In this document: in pieces, positions 11,274 through 23,718 of the stretch | How the letters are laid out: the number at the start of each line of letters is the position of its first letter | How positions within the stretch are numbered: the first letter of the stretch is position 1 | Assembly (NCBI RefSeq): GCF_030253575.1 | Contig: NC_080562.1 | Coordinates: forward strand, 29,653,852-29,717,851 | Length of the DNA: 64,000 bases | Source: Rhododendron vialii | Lineage: Eukaryota; Streptophyta; Magnoliopsida; Ericales; Ericaceae | Direction of reading: 5' to 3' | Notes under the pieces: generated by a model | What the model was told of the DNA's origin: nothing | Database searches by the model: none | Seen by the model: the letters and a program-made list of their open reading frames with translations, nothing else | Translations under genes and position numbers: made by a program

Positions 11274-11912
11274 TAGGGCCGTAAATATGAATAGAACCAT
11301 TCACGAACTGTTTGAAACTCGGTTCGGTAAGAGCTCGTTCGAGTTAGATTCGCCTGCTAAACGAATTGAACCTGAACCTCAATTTTAGGCTCGCTCCGTA
11401 AATGAGCCAAACTTGAGCCTAACGGTATTCGGCTCGGTTAAGTTCGCGACTTAAATTTAATTAATAATTCAATAGGGGTCTGTTTGTAAATGTAAAAAAT
11501 TTTAAGGTTGTATATATAATTCAATACTTATTTTTCTCCCAAATTCTATACTATCAATGAGAGAGTTTGGGTTCGCTTGAGTTTAATGAGCTGAGCCGAA
11601 TCAAACTTGAGTCTTGACGAGCTCAATTCGAGCTTAGATTCGGCTTGGCTCGATTCATTTGAGTTTAACGAGCCAAACTCGAGCCAAGATGTTCAAGGTC
11701 GAATCGAACCCGAGCCGAATCCGAGCTGAACTCGAGTCAGACTAGTATCTTAACGAACCCAACCGAGCCGAACCCGAGCCTTGAAAAATTTTAACGAGAC
11801 GAACTCAAGCCAAGTTGTTCAAGCTCGAATCGAACTCGAGCCGAACTCATACTTTAACGAACCCGAGCAGAACCTAACAGGGTTCGGTTCGATTCGGTTC
11901 ATTTACAGCGCT
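11274..11912. mobile_element. Eroded hAT-like MITE (TAGGG...CCGAGCTCGAG family)
   Basis: The 639-bp stretch begins TAGGGCCGTAAA and ends TTTACAGCGCT, and is dominated by variants of GAGCCGAACTCGAGCC in both orientations. The flanks CCCAGGAC and ACTAGGAC agree at 6 of 8 bases, consistent with a decayed 8-bp duplication. Copies of the same family with clearer duplications are at 44020-44310 and 45859-46216. Non-coding. Confidence 0.7.
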
Positions 11913-12330
11913 ACTAGGACACCCCAGACTCGAGTCCATTCCCCTAGTTTTTGTGGGCAGGGATTTCTAGTGAACCCTCGTTTGGTTGCTATCATTTATA
12001 ATACTAGGTTTTTCGCCGTCGTGCAAGCACGAAGATTTCGTGCCCGTGGAATCTGTTAAAAAGGAGATTTTTCGAAAATATCGCATACAATGCACAATCT
12101 CCAATCACTTATCATTTTTGTGACAATTGCCTTATTAACGTCTATTTAGTTTCAATTCGGGCACGAATACCCTCAGGATCCTTTTTGTCCAATTTCTACG
12201 TTCACGTAGCAATTCAAATTACAATAATATCACAAAATAAATATTCAGCCAAACAATTAATTACTACATTTAAAATTAAGTCTATTTCTCAGATTTAGAA
12301 TTTATAAAACATTTTCACTATAAGAAAGTA

Positions 12331-12599
12331 TTCAATACACACCTCTTCAAGGTGTATATCATATGCACCTATTGTATGGTTCATATTGTGCCACCTCATA
12401 AAAAATTACTTGTAGGACCGGTCATTCATAACATTTTATTTCGTATCGTAACTTTTATACTAAAAATTCGTAACTTTTCAACAATATGATTCGTAACTTT
12501 TTAACAATAGATTCGTAACTTTTTGGAATTCATAACATTTTAGTGTATTTTAATGAGGGTGCATATGATACACACCCAAATAAAGGGTGTGTATTGTAG
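12331..12599. mobile_element. MITE with GGTGTGTAT ends
   Basis: The left end CAATACACACCTCTTCAAGG and the right end read on the other strand CAATACACACCCTTTATTTG are inverted copies, continuing through ATCATATGCACC for about 40 bp on each side. The centre has three repeats of ATTCGTAAC(TT). No coding capacity; superfamily not determined. Confidence 0.75.
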
Positions 12600-13329
12600 C
12601 ACTTCCCTTTCACTATTTATCTATTTAACTACTATATTCTTATTCATAGATTTTAGAAACTAATTTTTATTCGAAAGTGCATATTACTAAATTTAGCATT
12701 TTCTTAATTTTATTTTTTTAACAAAAAAATACAATAAATGTTATAATGAGTAATTTGGTCTAATCAATATTTATTAGGGTTAAATATTAACTAATATATA
12801 ATCTAAAATAAATCTAATTAACTATACAATGAAATGAATAAAAATAAATAGTATATGAACAAATACTTGTGTTAATCCTCATATTTTTAAATAGATACTT
12901 TCTACAAATTTCATTGGTAAACATGTTTTTCTTTTTATAAAAAGTTCCTTCTACGTTTCTTAATGCTATTTACTAATTAAAACCCCCCTTTTGTTTTTAT
13001 ATCATCTATTGACTCAATAAACCTGCACTTGTTCTCTTGCACACAATTCAACCACTTATCTCCGCCAGTGATTCACCATAATCTCGCGAATAATCAGCAA
13101 TCTACGTATAAAAACATTTTCAGGCCTTACCACTGATTTTCTATCACAAACAGGACTAAATATTAATGAAAACAGGACTAACTAATAATTAATTAAATTC
13201 TGAAATTAAAAACAGGTTACCATCTTCAACAGGAATTAAGTTTTTGTCCAAACTCCATTAAAATACAAATTGAGTTACGGGTTTCCGGAAAACTACCTCA
13301 AACACGACTCTAAGTCCGAGTAAGTGTTG

Positions 13330-13640
13330 CACGGTGTCTCTAGTTCGCTGTGGTTGTTTCGAAAACTTGAGGCGGTGTCCGGCGGAGCTTTGACGGGGCC
13401 CGCGGCGGCGGCGTAGGCATGAAACCCACAGTTTTTTTTTTTTTAGACCACCGGGGTGGAAACGGGTGGTGGTGAACGGAGGGGAGGGAGGTGGCTGCCG
13501 TGAGAGGTGGTGGTGATGGCAGGAGGTCGGGCCGAGGAGTGGCCGGCCGAGGTGGGTGGAGAACGTGGCCGGAGGAGGTGGCTGGTGGTGCGGGGTGGAA
13601 GGAGCCGAAAACACCCCCAGCAGAACCACGGTTTAACGAA
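13330..13640. other. GC-rich island of unknown origin
   Basis: A block rich in GGTGG and CCGGCG motifs with a run of 13 T (about 13432-13444) sits in AT-rich DNA. Several overlapping open frames of 80-120 residues on the minus strand are Pro/His/Ser-rich and look like composition artefacts. It may be an insertion or a fragment of a retroelement or captured gene, but I can see no ends, duplications or homology. Confidence 0.4.
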
Positions 13641-14057
13641 AACACCCCCGCAGATTGAAAAGACCAAATTACCCATCATCACAAACCTGGCCAACTCTAA
13701 TCCAGGGGCTTAATTGGAAAAATTGGACAAAAATGGCCAAACCCTTTTAACGTTCTTTTATTAACAGGTTAGAAAATAAAAAATAATTACATTTTTGTTT
13801 TTGTTATCTGTTCATTTGGTGAAAGAAAATTACAAGAAAGTTAGGAAACACTTATTTAATTCTAAGGGAAAGTAGTGTAAACGTAGAATTCTTGCAATTT
13901 TTTTTGTTTTTGTTTTTTTTGCAGGTTGAAGAAAAATTAATTCTAGTAAGAAAGTTGGATACGTGGACTCCACAATTTCCCTGGTAAATGGAAAATTGAA
14001 AAATATAAGAAAATTAGACATTACAATACTTTTCTTTCATTTCTCAGTTTGGGCCTG

Positions 14058-14178
14058 GCCCCGTTTCGCTAAGATTATATTTGTAAGTACTTATTTTCTG
14101 CTTTACGAGAAATGACATTCTCTCATAATATATCACATTTAATTCAAAAAATAAGTACTTATTTGAGTTAACGGAATG
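14058..14178. mobile_element. Fragment of CCCCGTTTCGCTAAG hairpin MITE
   Basis: It starts GGCCCCGTTTCGCTAAG and contains TAAGTACTTATTTTCTGC and TTTACGAGAAATGAC. The right arm (AAAATAAGTACTTATTTGAG) is complementary over part of its length. It matches the complete element at 54430-54597. Confidence 0.65.
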
Positions 14179-14486
14179 AAGCTAAGTAGATTATCTTTTA
14201 GGAGGGTATAATTTGCTATCATGGTTAGGAATATTGATATATTATTAAGGTTTGATGAAGACCAAAGTTTGAACAATCTCAGTGAGAGGGTATTTTATTT
14301 CCCATAGATGGTGTATGAGTTTTTGCCAGGAAAAATTCGGTTATCAAGCGTTGGATGAGCATTTGCCCTTATTTCAATCAACCATACCCACCTTTGTTAT
14401 CCAAATTAGCATTAGTTGCCCAGCGGCATTCCCTGGCCATGTTTTCACCTCATTCCCTTTTTCTTTGTTAAATGGCATGGAGGTGC

Positions 14487-14843
14487 TTAAGGCCTCGTTT
14501 CAAAACGGGTTTAAAGAACTTATTTTTTGTTTAATAATAAGGCATGTTTCACAAAAGGATAAATAAGTACTTATTTTTTAAGAAGACAATTTTAAACTCA
14601 AAAATCATGTGCTTACGCAAATAATTTTCCTATTAATATGTTTTGTTTGATAGATCTCATTGAGATCTTTAATACAGTACCAAAAAAATTAAAAAATTAT
14701 TTTTTATTTTACATTATTTTTGAGTTTGAAAATGTGAAATAAGTTGTTTATTTGAGCTTTGTGTAACAACCCTTCTTATTTTTCTTTGAGAAGTTTCAAA
14801 ATAAATACTTATTTTTTAAGAAGGTTTCTCGAACGAGGCTTAA
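14487..14843. mobile_element. Hairpin MITE, GGCCTCGTTT family
   Basis: The ends TTAAGGCCTCGTTT and the reverse complement of CGAACGAGGCTTAA are inverted copies, and internal blocks (AAAAATAAGTACTTATTTA; AACTCAAAAATCATG against TTTTTGAGTTTGAAAATG) are complementary. An AGATCTCATTGAGATCT palindrome marks the centre. The same element, interrupted twice, lies at 56946-58918. No transposase. Confidence 0.75.
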
Positions 14844-14849
14844 TAATTA

Positions 14850-15063
14850 CTCCCTCCGTCCCTAAATAATTGTCCAACGCGCAAACCTAGGCCTTTAAAA
14901 AGATGCATTTGTTTCGTTAAAAAAATCAATTTTTTTCACAAATCAATAGATAGCAATGAGTTCCATTAGATTGTAAAAAAAAATTAAAATTTTAAATTAA
15001 AAACATGCATATTTTGTAAGGCCTAATTTTGCTCGCCAAACACTTATTTAGGGACGAAAGGAG
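14850..15063. mobile_element. Stowaway MITE
   Basis: The 214-bp element runs from CTCCCTCCGTCCCTAAATAA to TTATTTAGGGACGAAAGGAG and is flanked by TA on both sides (14848-14849, 15064-15065). The termini match the Stowaway consensus almost perfectly, and the arms stay complementary for about 60 bp. It sits only a few bases from the end of the preceding hairpin MITE. Confidence 0.93.
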
Positions 15064-17288
15064 TAACATGTTAAGGTCACTTGAGCACAATTACATCGAT
15101 CGGGATACATACCAGGATATGCGTAAGTTACCTCAAATAGCTAAATTATCAAAATAAATAACATATCGGGGAGGTATGCATCGCCTGTCAAACAATATTT
15201 CGGCATGAATTAACAAATGGCTCTCCAATTGCCTTCTACTATAATTTTTTTGCCGGAATTTGGAGTCTTCGAATGTATGTCCCAAATTTTAGATGAAATA
15301 TGAGACGTTTGATATGAGTTTGAAATTAATCCACTTTAACTTTTAACCGTCATTCTACAACAGATAGTCGCTTGTCATATATTCTATGATGGAAAAAAAG
15401 TAATATGATGCATACATATTACATATTGCCTTTCCAATTCGAGAAAATTTTTTGTGAGCTTCTTAGAAAAATATATATATATATATATTTTTATAATCCC
15501 AAATCGAAGTTTCTTTAGAGTCGATCAAACAAGGAGTTTGGAGAAATTAAAGTGGGAAAAAGGAAGGTTAGAATTAAGCACTTCACAAGGAATTGAAAGT
15601 TATGCAACGACCCCACTCTATCATGTGCTCGCATTCACATTTGTCATTTGACTAGGTATTACCCCTTTACATGTACACAACAAAGTTGTCAACAACAATA
15701 CAACACATGTATCTCTGTCAACTTTTTCCCCTTCGAATTTCAAAACTTTTTGGAGGCAAAGGTTTTCTCAGTTATTTCTACCATCAAAAACTCCCGAGTC
15801 ATTGACCATTTATCCGGTAATTAAATTCAGTGTTTCAAAATCAATAGATGTGCATCAGCTAGCTCAGATACTTGATTAGTAAACTTACGATGAATTAAAC
15901 TTTCATAGTAATTATTCAGTAGTTTGAGGTGACAGTATTCCAGATCATTTCAGAACCACATATTTATGTGGAGATTATTCATACATTTAATCGTAGACTT
16001 CACGAGATTGTGTAGTTATGGAGTGGTTCAGAGCACAACGTTACGGTGCTCCTAGATTATTTTATACCGTAATAATTTCGCTAAGTTTTCGTAGTTAAAT
16101 ACAAGAAGAATCATATTTTGGTTGCGGGTCGCATCAGAACCACTTAAACATGACCCATGCATATAATTTCCTAATTCGTTCTCTTTACATGACCCATCAA
16201 TAACAATTTTTTACATTTTAAAAAATAATCAACGAACTAATCCATTTATATCATGAACATTTTTAAGCAACGGACTAATCCATTTATCTACTATATATTT
16301 CACTCACCATCCTCACTGTACGTATGCAGAACTCGTGAAGAGAAAGGAAAGAGAGGACATAATTAACATGAAAAATGTGGGGAAAAATAACGAAAATTTG
16401 TTTTTTCTCAATAGTTAGTTTTGCTATTTTATTTTACTCCAGACCAATTAACCAAATACTAGTGATTGATGTATAACAGAGATTCGCTTATTCACAGAGG
16501 CTTCGTGAATCCTTTATTCAAGGAGTCGCGCGATCTCGGTCATCTATTTCGGCTTTAGAGGGTCTGGATTTCAGTGGAACTTTTCTCGTCTCCAATACAA
16601 AATTCATTAGCATTCAGACTGTCTAAAACACTCTTAAACAGTCGCGATCCACCTTCACAAACAATGAAACAACTATTCACCGAACCCTACATTAAAAAGA
16701 TTTTCTCATTTTATTTTTGAGCTTCCAAAAAGAGATTAAGTTCTTTTCACCTGCGGTAAAAAAACCCCAATTTCCCACCGCCGCCTTTTTCGGTCCTACC
16801 GTGTGTTTATTGTTGATCTGAACCGTTCATCTTGTAAACCCCACATAATAGTGTATCGATGCAGAAAATAAACTTGATCGAATATCAATAGGAGTATCAA
16901 ACATTGAATTTTGCTTTGTAAAATGGACAGTTTATCTTTATGTTTTATTATTGACAAATATCATATCGTCCATTTTATAAAACTAAAATTCAAATTTTGA
17001 TATATCTATCAACTTTCGATGAAGCAGATTTTTGCATGGCAATACCATACTGGGTCTTATAATATGAACAATTCAAATTACAATAATAGACACTTTGTGG
17101 AGCCCATAATAAACGATAATAAAAGAGTGGAGTTTTACGCCAATGGTGTATAAAATTTTTATTCCCTTCCAAAAATTTCCCTTTTTCCTTCGTTCCTCAA
17201 CTTACTTCCTCTAGCTTTGAATCGTCTCCCTCTCCTGTCTCTCTTCATCGTACGTCATAACGGTGTGCCTCTCCTTTAAAACTCACCT

Positions 17289-17290
<2 letters not shown>

Positions 17291-17321
<31 letters not shown>
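17291..17321. repeat. (CT)n tract upstream of RABA1 start
   Basis: About 15 CT units lie 145 bp before the start codon, in the presumed 5' untranslated leader, with more CT-rich DNA at 17410-17435. CT/GA tracts are common in plant core promoters and leaders. Confidence 0.9.
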
Positions 17322-17324
<3 letters not shown>

Positions 17325-17465
17325 AAATGTTGAGATCTGTTTGCTAGCAGATCTACACATTCATCGCAATCCAATCTCACATCTTCCCCTCCAAAAAAAT
17401 CCTTCCTTTCCTCTCTCGCTCTCTCTCTCTACAAATCTCTGTATAAATAAATCCAAGGAAGGGAA

Positions 17466-20400
17466 ATGGGAGGGTACAGAGCAGACGACGATTACGATTA
17501 CCTCTTCAAAGTCGTTCTAATCGGCGACTCCGGCGTCGGTAAATCCAACCTCCTGTCCAGGTTCACCAAGAACGAGTTCAGCCTCGAGTCCAAGTCCACC
17601 ATCGGCGTCGAATTCGCCACCCGTAGCATCCACGTCGACGATAAGGTCGTCAAGGCCCAGATTTGGGACACCGCTGGCCAGGAGAGGTACAGATCCAACC
17701 TCGTCTCCTTTCTTTCCATTCATTTACGTACGTTTAAGAGATTATTATATTGAATCACGGCTTTTAATCGATTGCGGTTGTGGGGTTTGATTGATATTTT
17801 AGATCTGTGCGTTGTAAACTCGTCATTATGCGTTGTTCTACTGGATAGGGATGCTGGGTATAGGTTAGGCACCTCAAAATAATTAGAGATGTACAAAGTG
17901 ACTGATAGATTCGTCTCGCCCCGAGTTTAGAATCTTGCGGGGGCACATGGCCCTATCAGATCTGGCATTTGCTTTATATGCTAAGAAAATGGATGAATTT
18001 TTAGGTCGTGTTTGATTCGGTGTGTAGGAGGTTCGGACTAAGAATTCAGTGGGGGCATTAATCTGCTGTTTGGTTGCATTTGCCGTGGGGGTGATTATTT
18101 GTCAGCCGGGACTCTGAATTCCCCTTTTGGGGGTTTGGCGGATCCATAGGGGAGGTGTTTTGCATGGTCTAAACTCTGAATTCCCCTTTTGGGGGTTTGG
18201 CGGATCCATAGGGGAGGTGTTTTGCATGGTCTAAACTGTCCGGACTCCTCCCAATTGACACATTATCATATTAATCTTCTCTCACTCCTCAACCAAAACA
18301 AACATAGTTTGAACAATCCCTACACAATTCGTACTTCCAACCAAACAACCAACTTCACTAGTAATCCGTCTTCACCACCAATGTCTATCCCAATAGCCTC
18401 CTCACTACAGGTCGACCCATAACACATATCAAATGAGGCCTATGGACTTATTTCAGTCTAATACGTGCTTATGTTGTGTTTGGTATACATGAAAGAAGGG
18501 GTGTTCTTCGGAGTTAATTGTGCCAGGCTTTGTTGATTGGACATTGGAGGTTTCTTTTATCTCAGATGCCATGTGATATATAGGATTTGTACCTTTAATG
18601 TTTGACATCCTCTCTTTTCAAACTTGTCACCTCGAGGTATTGGGTAGATAAAAAATCTCGTGATGCACAGATTCTCATAGTTTGGATTCTTTGTGAAGTT
18701 TCCTGATCATATCCTTGGCTTTTCCTTTCCTACGCTTGAGGATTTGGGCTTGAGGATTTGGTGTTTGTAGTTTGTGTATTCCAATAATTTTTGGAAGCCA
18801 AATCCCCTTGTGAAAGTTCTTCCTAGGGATAGAGAAGAAGTTCAATGGTTAAACAGAATTGTTGGCTGGAGCACAAAGGTGGTTTTCTTCACAATGGACC
18901 TATCACATGCCTAAGGTATTTGGCTGAAAGGAATAACCCATTTTCGATGGGTTAATTAACTTACTTTGAGCACTAACTGGTGATTTGGTGACAGAATTGG
19001 AAGCAAAATAGAAAATTCCCAAAAGCTTGATGCAATGTAGAAATACTAAGCAGAAGTTAGTTTTAAATTTTTTATAGAGCTGTTTATTTCCTATCAACTC
19101 AATAAGGGAGAGAGACTCTAATCGAATCACTAGACCTCTCAGATTGCTTCTCAATTTCTTTCTAACTAGTGTCATAAGGCACTCTACGGGGTAGATTTTG
19201 TATTACCTCAAGTACTTGTACAGTTGCACAGCTTTTTATATAGCCAGTGATGTTTGGATTTAGGTGTGAGAGAGTAGTGGAGACAAAAGAAAAATGTGAG
19301 GATGAGAGAAAAATTACAAGCTAGCAAGAAGCATAGGTAGCTTGGGGCTCAGGGACACTGGGATGAGCTAGGATTCAACTATCCTTGAGCAAGGGGCTGG
19401 GGTCAATGGTGTGGGTTTTGAGTAATTTCCATCTTACATTATAATCCAGGTATTCAAGGTGTTTCACTTTTGTGCATGTGTTGTGCATTTTTTTGAGGAG
19501 CACTTCCCCTGGGATGGAAGAGATTTGGGAAAAACTCAATAGACAAGTAATTTGAGCACTCACTAGTGTAACGCACTAGAGTTGGAAATGACTGATTTTC
19601 TGTAATTGTGAGGTGGACCGACTAAAGCACGACTAATCGCCAGTCAAATGTTTCCCTTTTTGCTTGTGTTGTTTGGTAAGGAGATGGGGTTGGGGTGGTC
19701 GTGCGATGGATGCATTTTTTTCCTAACTTCTATGTCTCTGATATTGTGTATGCGGTCCATTTTGTCATTTTGGTATTTAATGGTAAGCATACTTCTGAAC
19801 TTAGCTTGAAGTTAATTATTCTAGTGAATGTAGCCTAGTACCCTTTCCTTCTAGTTCTAGATACAGGTAGTTTACAAGGATGATTTGTCCTGGACATGGT
19901 TTCCTCAAGTTTTGATTGTATACTGTGCTTCAAGTTTCAATCAGTCCCATGTTATTTGTTCCTGTTATTAGACCCTTTTACCCACCAGTGTCCAAGCTAA
20001 CTATCTGGTTTATATATTTTCTTAGTTAATTCGGCTCTCTCTTTTGGAAGAGCACACCATGTTTATTTCTTCATAGTTCATACTGTTATTTACTTGATTG
20101 CGATGACAAAGCCTTAACTGTATTCTCCAGCCTCATCTAATTCCATTTTCTTTGTTGAAGATATCGTGCAATCACAAGTGCATATTATCGGGGAGCTGTA
20201 GGCGCATTGCTTGTTTATGACGTCACTAGACACGTTACGTTTGAGAACGTAGAGAGATGGTTAAAGGAGCTCCGGGGTCACACGGATACAAACATCGTGA
20301 TAATGCTTGTCGGCAACAAGGCGGATTTGCGCCATTTGCGGGCCGTCTCCACTGAGGATGCCAAGGCATTTGCTGAAAGAGAGAGCACATTTTTCATGGA

Positions 20401-20593
20401 GACCTCTGCTCTGGAGTCTATGAACGTGGAGAATTCCTTCACAGAAGTTCTTACTCAAATATATCATGTGGTAAGCAAGAAGGCTCTGGACATCGGGGAT
20501 GACCCAGCTGCTTTGCCCAAGGGTCAAACCATAAATGTTGGCGGCAAGGATGATGTGTCTGCTGTGAAAAAAGTTGGATGCTGCTCAACATAG
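17466..20593 (+). CDS. RABA1-class small GTPase (Rab11 family), 2 exons
   Basis: Exons 17466-17686 and 20161-20593 (GT at 17687, AG at 20159-20160, intron 2474 bp) give 217 residues, the normal length. The GTPase motifs are complete: P-loop GDSGVGKS (20-27), switch I Thr45 in [15 protein letters not shown] (67-73), NKAD (126-129) and ETSA (154-157). The tail VGCCST carries two cysteines for geranylgeranylation. The splice falls inside the Arg74 codon just after WDTAGQE, a position I recall as conserved in plant Rab11 genes. RABA1 proteins act on trans-Golgi/recycling-endosome vesicles bound for the plasma membrane. Residues 112-114 are Arg-Gly-His where most relatives have Arg-Asp-His. Exon 1 is markedly GC-rich. 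I cannot assign a specific RABA1 letter. Confidence 0.97.
18111..18234. repeat. 62-bp tandem duplication in the RABA1 intron
   Basis: Two head-to-tail copies of a 62-bp unit beginning ACTCTGAATTCCCC are identical as read (18111-18172 and 18173-18234). Perfect identity points to a recent slippage or unequal-exchange event. No function is evident. Confidence 0.95.
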
Positions 20594-21935
20594 TGTAAAA
20601 GGAAAGTAGAAAAATAAGAGCCATTTTCTCATCTTCCCCCAATGGGTTCTAAAATTTAAACGGGTTGTGGAATATTTCAATGCTAGAAGCATGGCAGAGA
20701 GATGACAAATTTTCTTTTTGATGGCATATCCTGTTTGGAGATCTGAAAGCCTCATGGGCGAAGATCCGCTTCGTCCTTGGGGTTTTTCCCCCTCCTGTTT
20801 TTGTTTTGCATTCGATATTCCTCCCCTTTTAATGTTCTTCTTTCTGTCAAGTGTACTTCTATATTTTGTGGCTGCCCTATAGGTTAGTTCATATTAGTAT
20901 TTGATTGCTGAGGATTGGGTTCGTTAATGTATTAAGATATTTGATTTCCAGATTACCTGATTGATTCATTAGTTGTTCTGTGGAAATGGCCATTAGATTA
21001 GAGTTTTGCAGTATGCTTCCGGAAATTTGTTTGCTTTGGCCTACGCCGCATGCAGGCAACGTCCATCATGCAGACTGGGTCACAAACTTTATAACAACTT
21101 ACCAAAAACTAGAAGCAAGCATGTTCTCTCTCTCTCTCTCTCTCATTTTCTTGCCATTTGAAAATAACCCTACCACTGATGATGAATCCTTTATCTTCAA
21201 TACGCCGTAAACCTAGTTTCACACATCAACCACTATCATCCCAAATGCCAGCCTCTCTCCCGCCCGTGCGCCACCTCACCAACCTGTAAAATCCGACTAA
21301 AAGTGAAAATTTATGCGAGGTTGTGAATCGTTACACAGGAAAATGATTTCTCCAGTAGGACTCAATTTTACTTAAAACAGTTCTTGTAAAAGATATGAAA
21401 TTTAGTGTTGCGAGAGAGTCCTCCTCTCGTCATTCTCAAATTTTTGGTGCCAACATTCTCCATCTCTCCTTCGTACAAATCTCCATTTTTTCTTTGTTTC
21501 CTGCTATAAAGGTAAGCAATACAGTCATTATGTCGATTTTTTGAACGCATTTTTGATCTGGGTATCGGTCTTTTGTATATTGGTTCCATTTGATTAATCA
21601 TCGTTGGTTAACTAACCCCCTATAGTTAGGTTCTTTTATTTATTTCCCAGCCTGTTCTAATTTTAGAAAAAAACTTTCATTAAATGAAGAGGAAAAAGGT
21701 ATTTTTGTCATAAAATCTTATTTAACAATTAACATGTCATGCTTTGCTTACATGACAAGCTCCGTCCAACATCCTAACGTTTTGCTAACGGAAGTCATCG
21801 GATGAATACTTTGAGGGGTGCTTGTGTTGAGTTTTAAACATTACAGGGGCTAGGTGAAAATCAATCATAGTTAAGTGGACTTTAAACGTAATTTATCCTT
21901 TTTAAAAATACGTTAACTAGTAGTAGTGTCCTTAT

Positions 21936-22147
21936 GGGGGAAAATCTTTTAGTGCCGAATGGGTACCACGTGATGCCCACTTGGTGCATCTGAGCTGTTC
22001 ATTGCGTTTGGATGGCTCAAATTTGGAGAGAGAAAAATGAGAGAGACAGTGTTGGGGTGAGAGAAGAGAGAGTTTCAATCCGAGTCGTTCAAAAATGTAT
22101 TGGACGGCATGTGCAATATACCCACCCGACGCAAGAAAATTTCTCCC
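21936..22147. mobile_element. G-box MITE, second copy
   Basis: The left end GGGGAAAATCTTTTAGTGCC and the right end, whose reverse complement starts GGGAGAAATTTTCTTGCG, are inverted, and the arms share GCCGTCCAA/TTTGGATGGC-type blocks with the element at 2789-3009. It carries one CACGTG (in ACCACGTGATGCC). A clear target duplication was not found. Confidence 0.7.
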
Positions 22148-22299
22148 AAGTCCTGGCCCCTTGTGGTTCAAAATTTCCATAATTACCCTCTCTTTTTTAA
22201 TATCAAAACTATACACAGTGGCATCCACTGAATAAAGAACGGTGGCCCAAAAAAGCATTTTCAGGTATGAATATTGTCAGAATCATTCGTGTTTTGCTT

Positions 22300-22455
22300 G
22301 ATAAATCCCATTTGAAATCAATTTATCTCATAAACAAGCTAAACTCAAAACATACTTTTGAACCTCCCTAAATTTTCAAAGTAAACTTTTCAAAGTAAAC
22401 TTGATCAACCACCTACTTAGTTTGTTCGGCTCGTTTATTACTTGACCTCCTTTAC
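22300..22455. mobile_element. Fragment of TAGGG hAT-like MITE family
   Basis: The segment with ATCTCATAAACAA, AAACTTGATCAA and GGCTCGTTTATTAC matches in order the right half of the element at 44020-44310. The left end is missing. One short internal repeat (TCAAAGTAAACTT) is present twice. Confidence 0.6.
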
Positions 22456-23282
22456 TTTTCGATGTCAAAAAAAAAATATTGGAAGAGTAGAAATAATTAA
22501 AAGGTGATGGTCCGGTAGGGTTCAACCAATCAGAGTGTTTATTGGGCCGTAGTTGCGCCGGCCCGTAATCCTTCCACCGCCAAGTTCGAGAGGTATTCGC
22601 TGCTCTGTGAAGCCAGCCTGACGCGTTGCCCTCTACTCTAAGGGCCACGAAACCCAGGCCTTCGCCCGGGCTCTGTGGCCCAACTCCCTGCTTGGATAGG
22701 GCAGGCCAGCAGTTGGCACCATTGGGCCCTACTCTTTGGGCCGACCCCACGTCCCATCACAGTAATTGCCCCCACTTGGGTCACAGGCTTGCGTTGCTAA
22801 CCCCGGCAATTGGTTGTTAATTACTTGGAGTTAATATAGTGATCAGTAGCTTTCCTCTTTGGCTATGTGGGACTTCTCCATGCTTAAGCTGTAATCCAGA
22901 CTTCGCTGTTTTTTTGACTTTTTGTGAGTACTAATTAATTGCCAATCTCCAGTGTTTTTGGTCAAATCAATTGCCAAAAAACTGGTTTTGTCAAATCTTT
23001 GGCAAAATAGATTGTGCTAATTAAGAAACAAGATTGGCACCTACTCCGACAAACTTCCTCCCAGAAAAAGAAGTACAAGCATACAGCAATTGGAAAAATA
23101 ATTACTAATTTGAAGAAAAACTACTCCATTAGAGATGTGCTCTAAAAAAGAATGAAGTTAGGGTCGTTAGTCTACTCCGGTCGATGTGCTTAGTGGATTT
23201 TGTCCACGGGATTTGAGTTGTATCCTCTTGCTGTGTTGTTGTTATTGTTTAGGAATCCACGGTTAAGTTTATGCATTGATTA

Positions 23283-23718
23283 GAGCATCTCCATTGTAAT
23301 AAACAAATGAGTGTGGATAAGCAAACTTAACAACAATACTCAAAAAACACCTCACATTGTAATAAGCAAAGTTATAAGTCTTTTATCAAATAATCAAATT
23401 TCACTCATTCCATAACCAAACTTAACAATTTTTACCAATAACCAAAACTCAATAACCAAACTCAAAACTCAAAAATACCCCGCATTGGAATCGTCTCATC
23501 GAGACGAATAATTTGGTGTGGTCGGGTGCGTGATTAAAATTCGTTTGCAATTGGACATAGGTTCATTGCGTATTGTGAGTTTTTTTTTTGTTAGGAATGC
23601 AAAAATAACCAACGTAGAGGTAGAGGTTGTTAAGTTTGATTATGAACTAAATGGATAATCAAATGCTGACGTGACACATTTTGGTTATTGATTTTGATTA
23701 TTCCCACTGCGGATGCTC
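23283..23718. mobile_element. PIF/Harbinger-like (Tourist) MITE
   Basis: The 436-bp element starts GAGCATCTCCATTG and ends CCACTGCGGATGCTC, and is flanked by TTA on both sides (23280-23282, 23719-23721). GAGCATCTCCA ends and TTA duplication are usual for plant Harbinger MITEs. The interior is AT-rich with AACCAAACTCAA-type repeats. Confidence 0.85.

Larger units (their letters stand above)
10580..17465. other. Intergenic region between PPR and RABA1 genes
   Basis: Promoters of two divergent genes plus repeats. I identify a large eroded hAT-like MITE, a 270-bp MITE, a GC-rich island, a fragment and a full copy of the CCCCGTTT/GGCCTCGTTT hairpin group and a Stowaway MITE. From about 15100 to 17200 the DNA is AT-rich with no recognised gene. 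The last 200 bp before 17466 are pyrimidine-rich (CTCTCT tracts), as in plant 5' untranslated regions. Confidence 0.7.

Noticed and set aside
13258-13694. Pro/His-rich minus-strand frames as a gene
   Set aside because: Three frames are open together over the same GC-rich block, which is a composition effect, and the proteins have no recognisable domain.
22376-22750. A 124-residue minus-strand frame in the GC-rich block
   Set aside because: No domain or family resemblance, an overlapping frame exists on the plus strand, and part of it falls in a MITE fragment.
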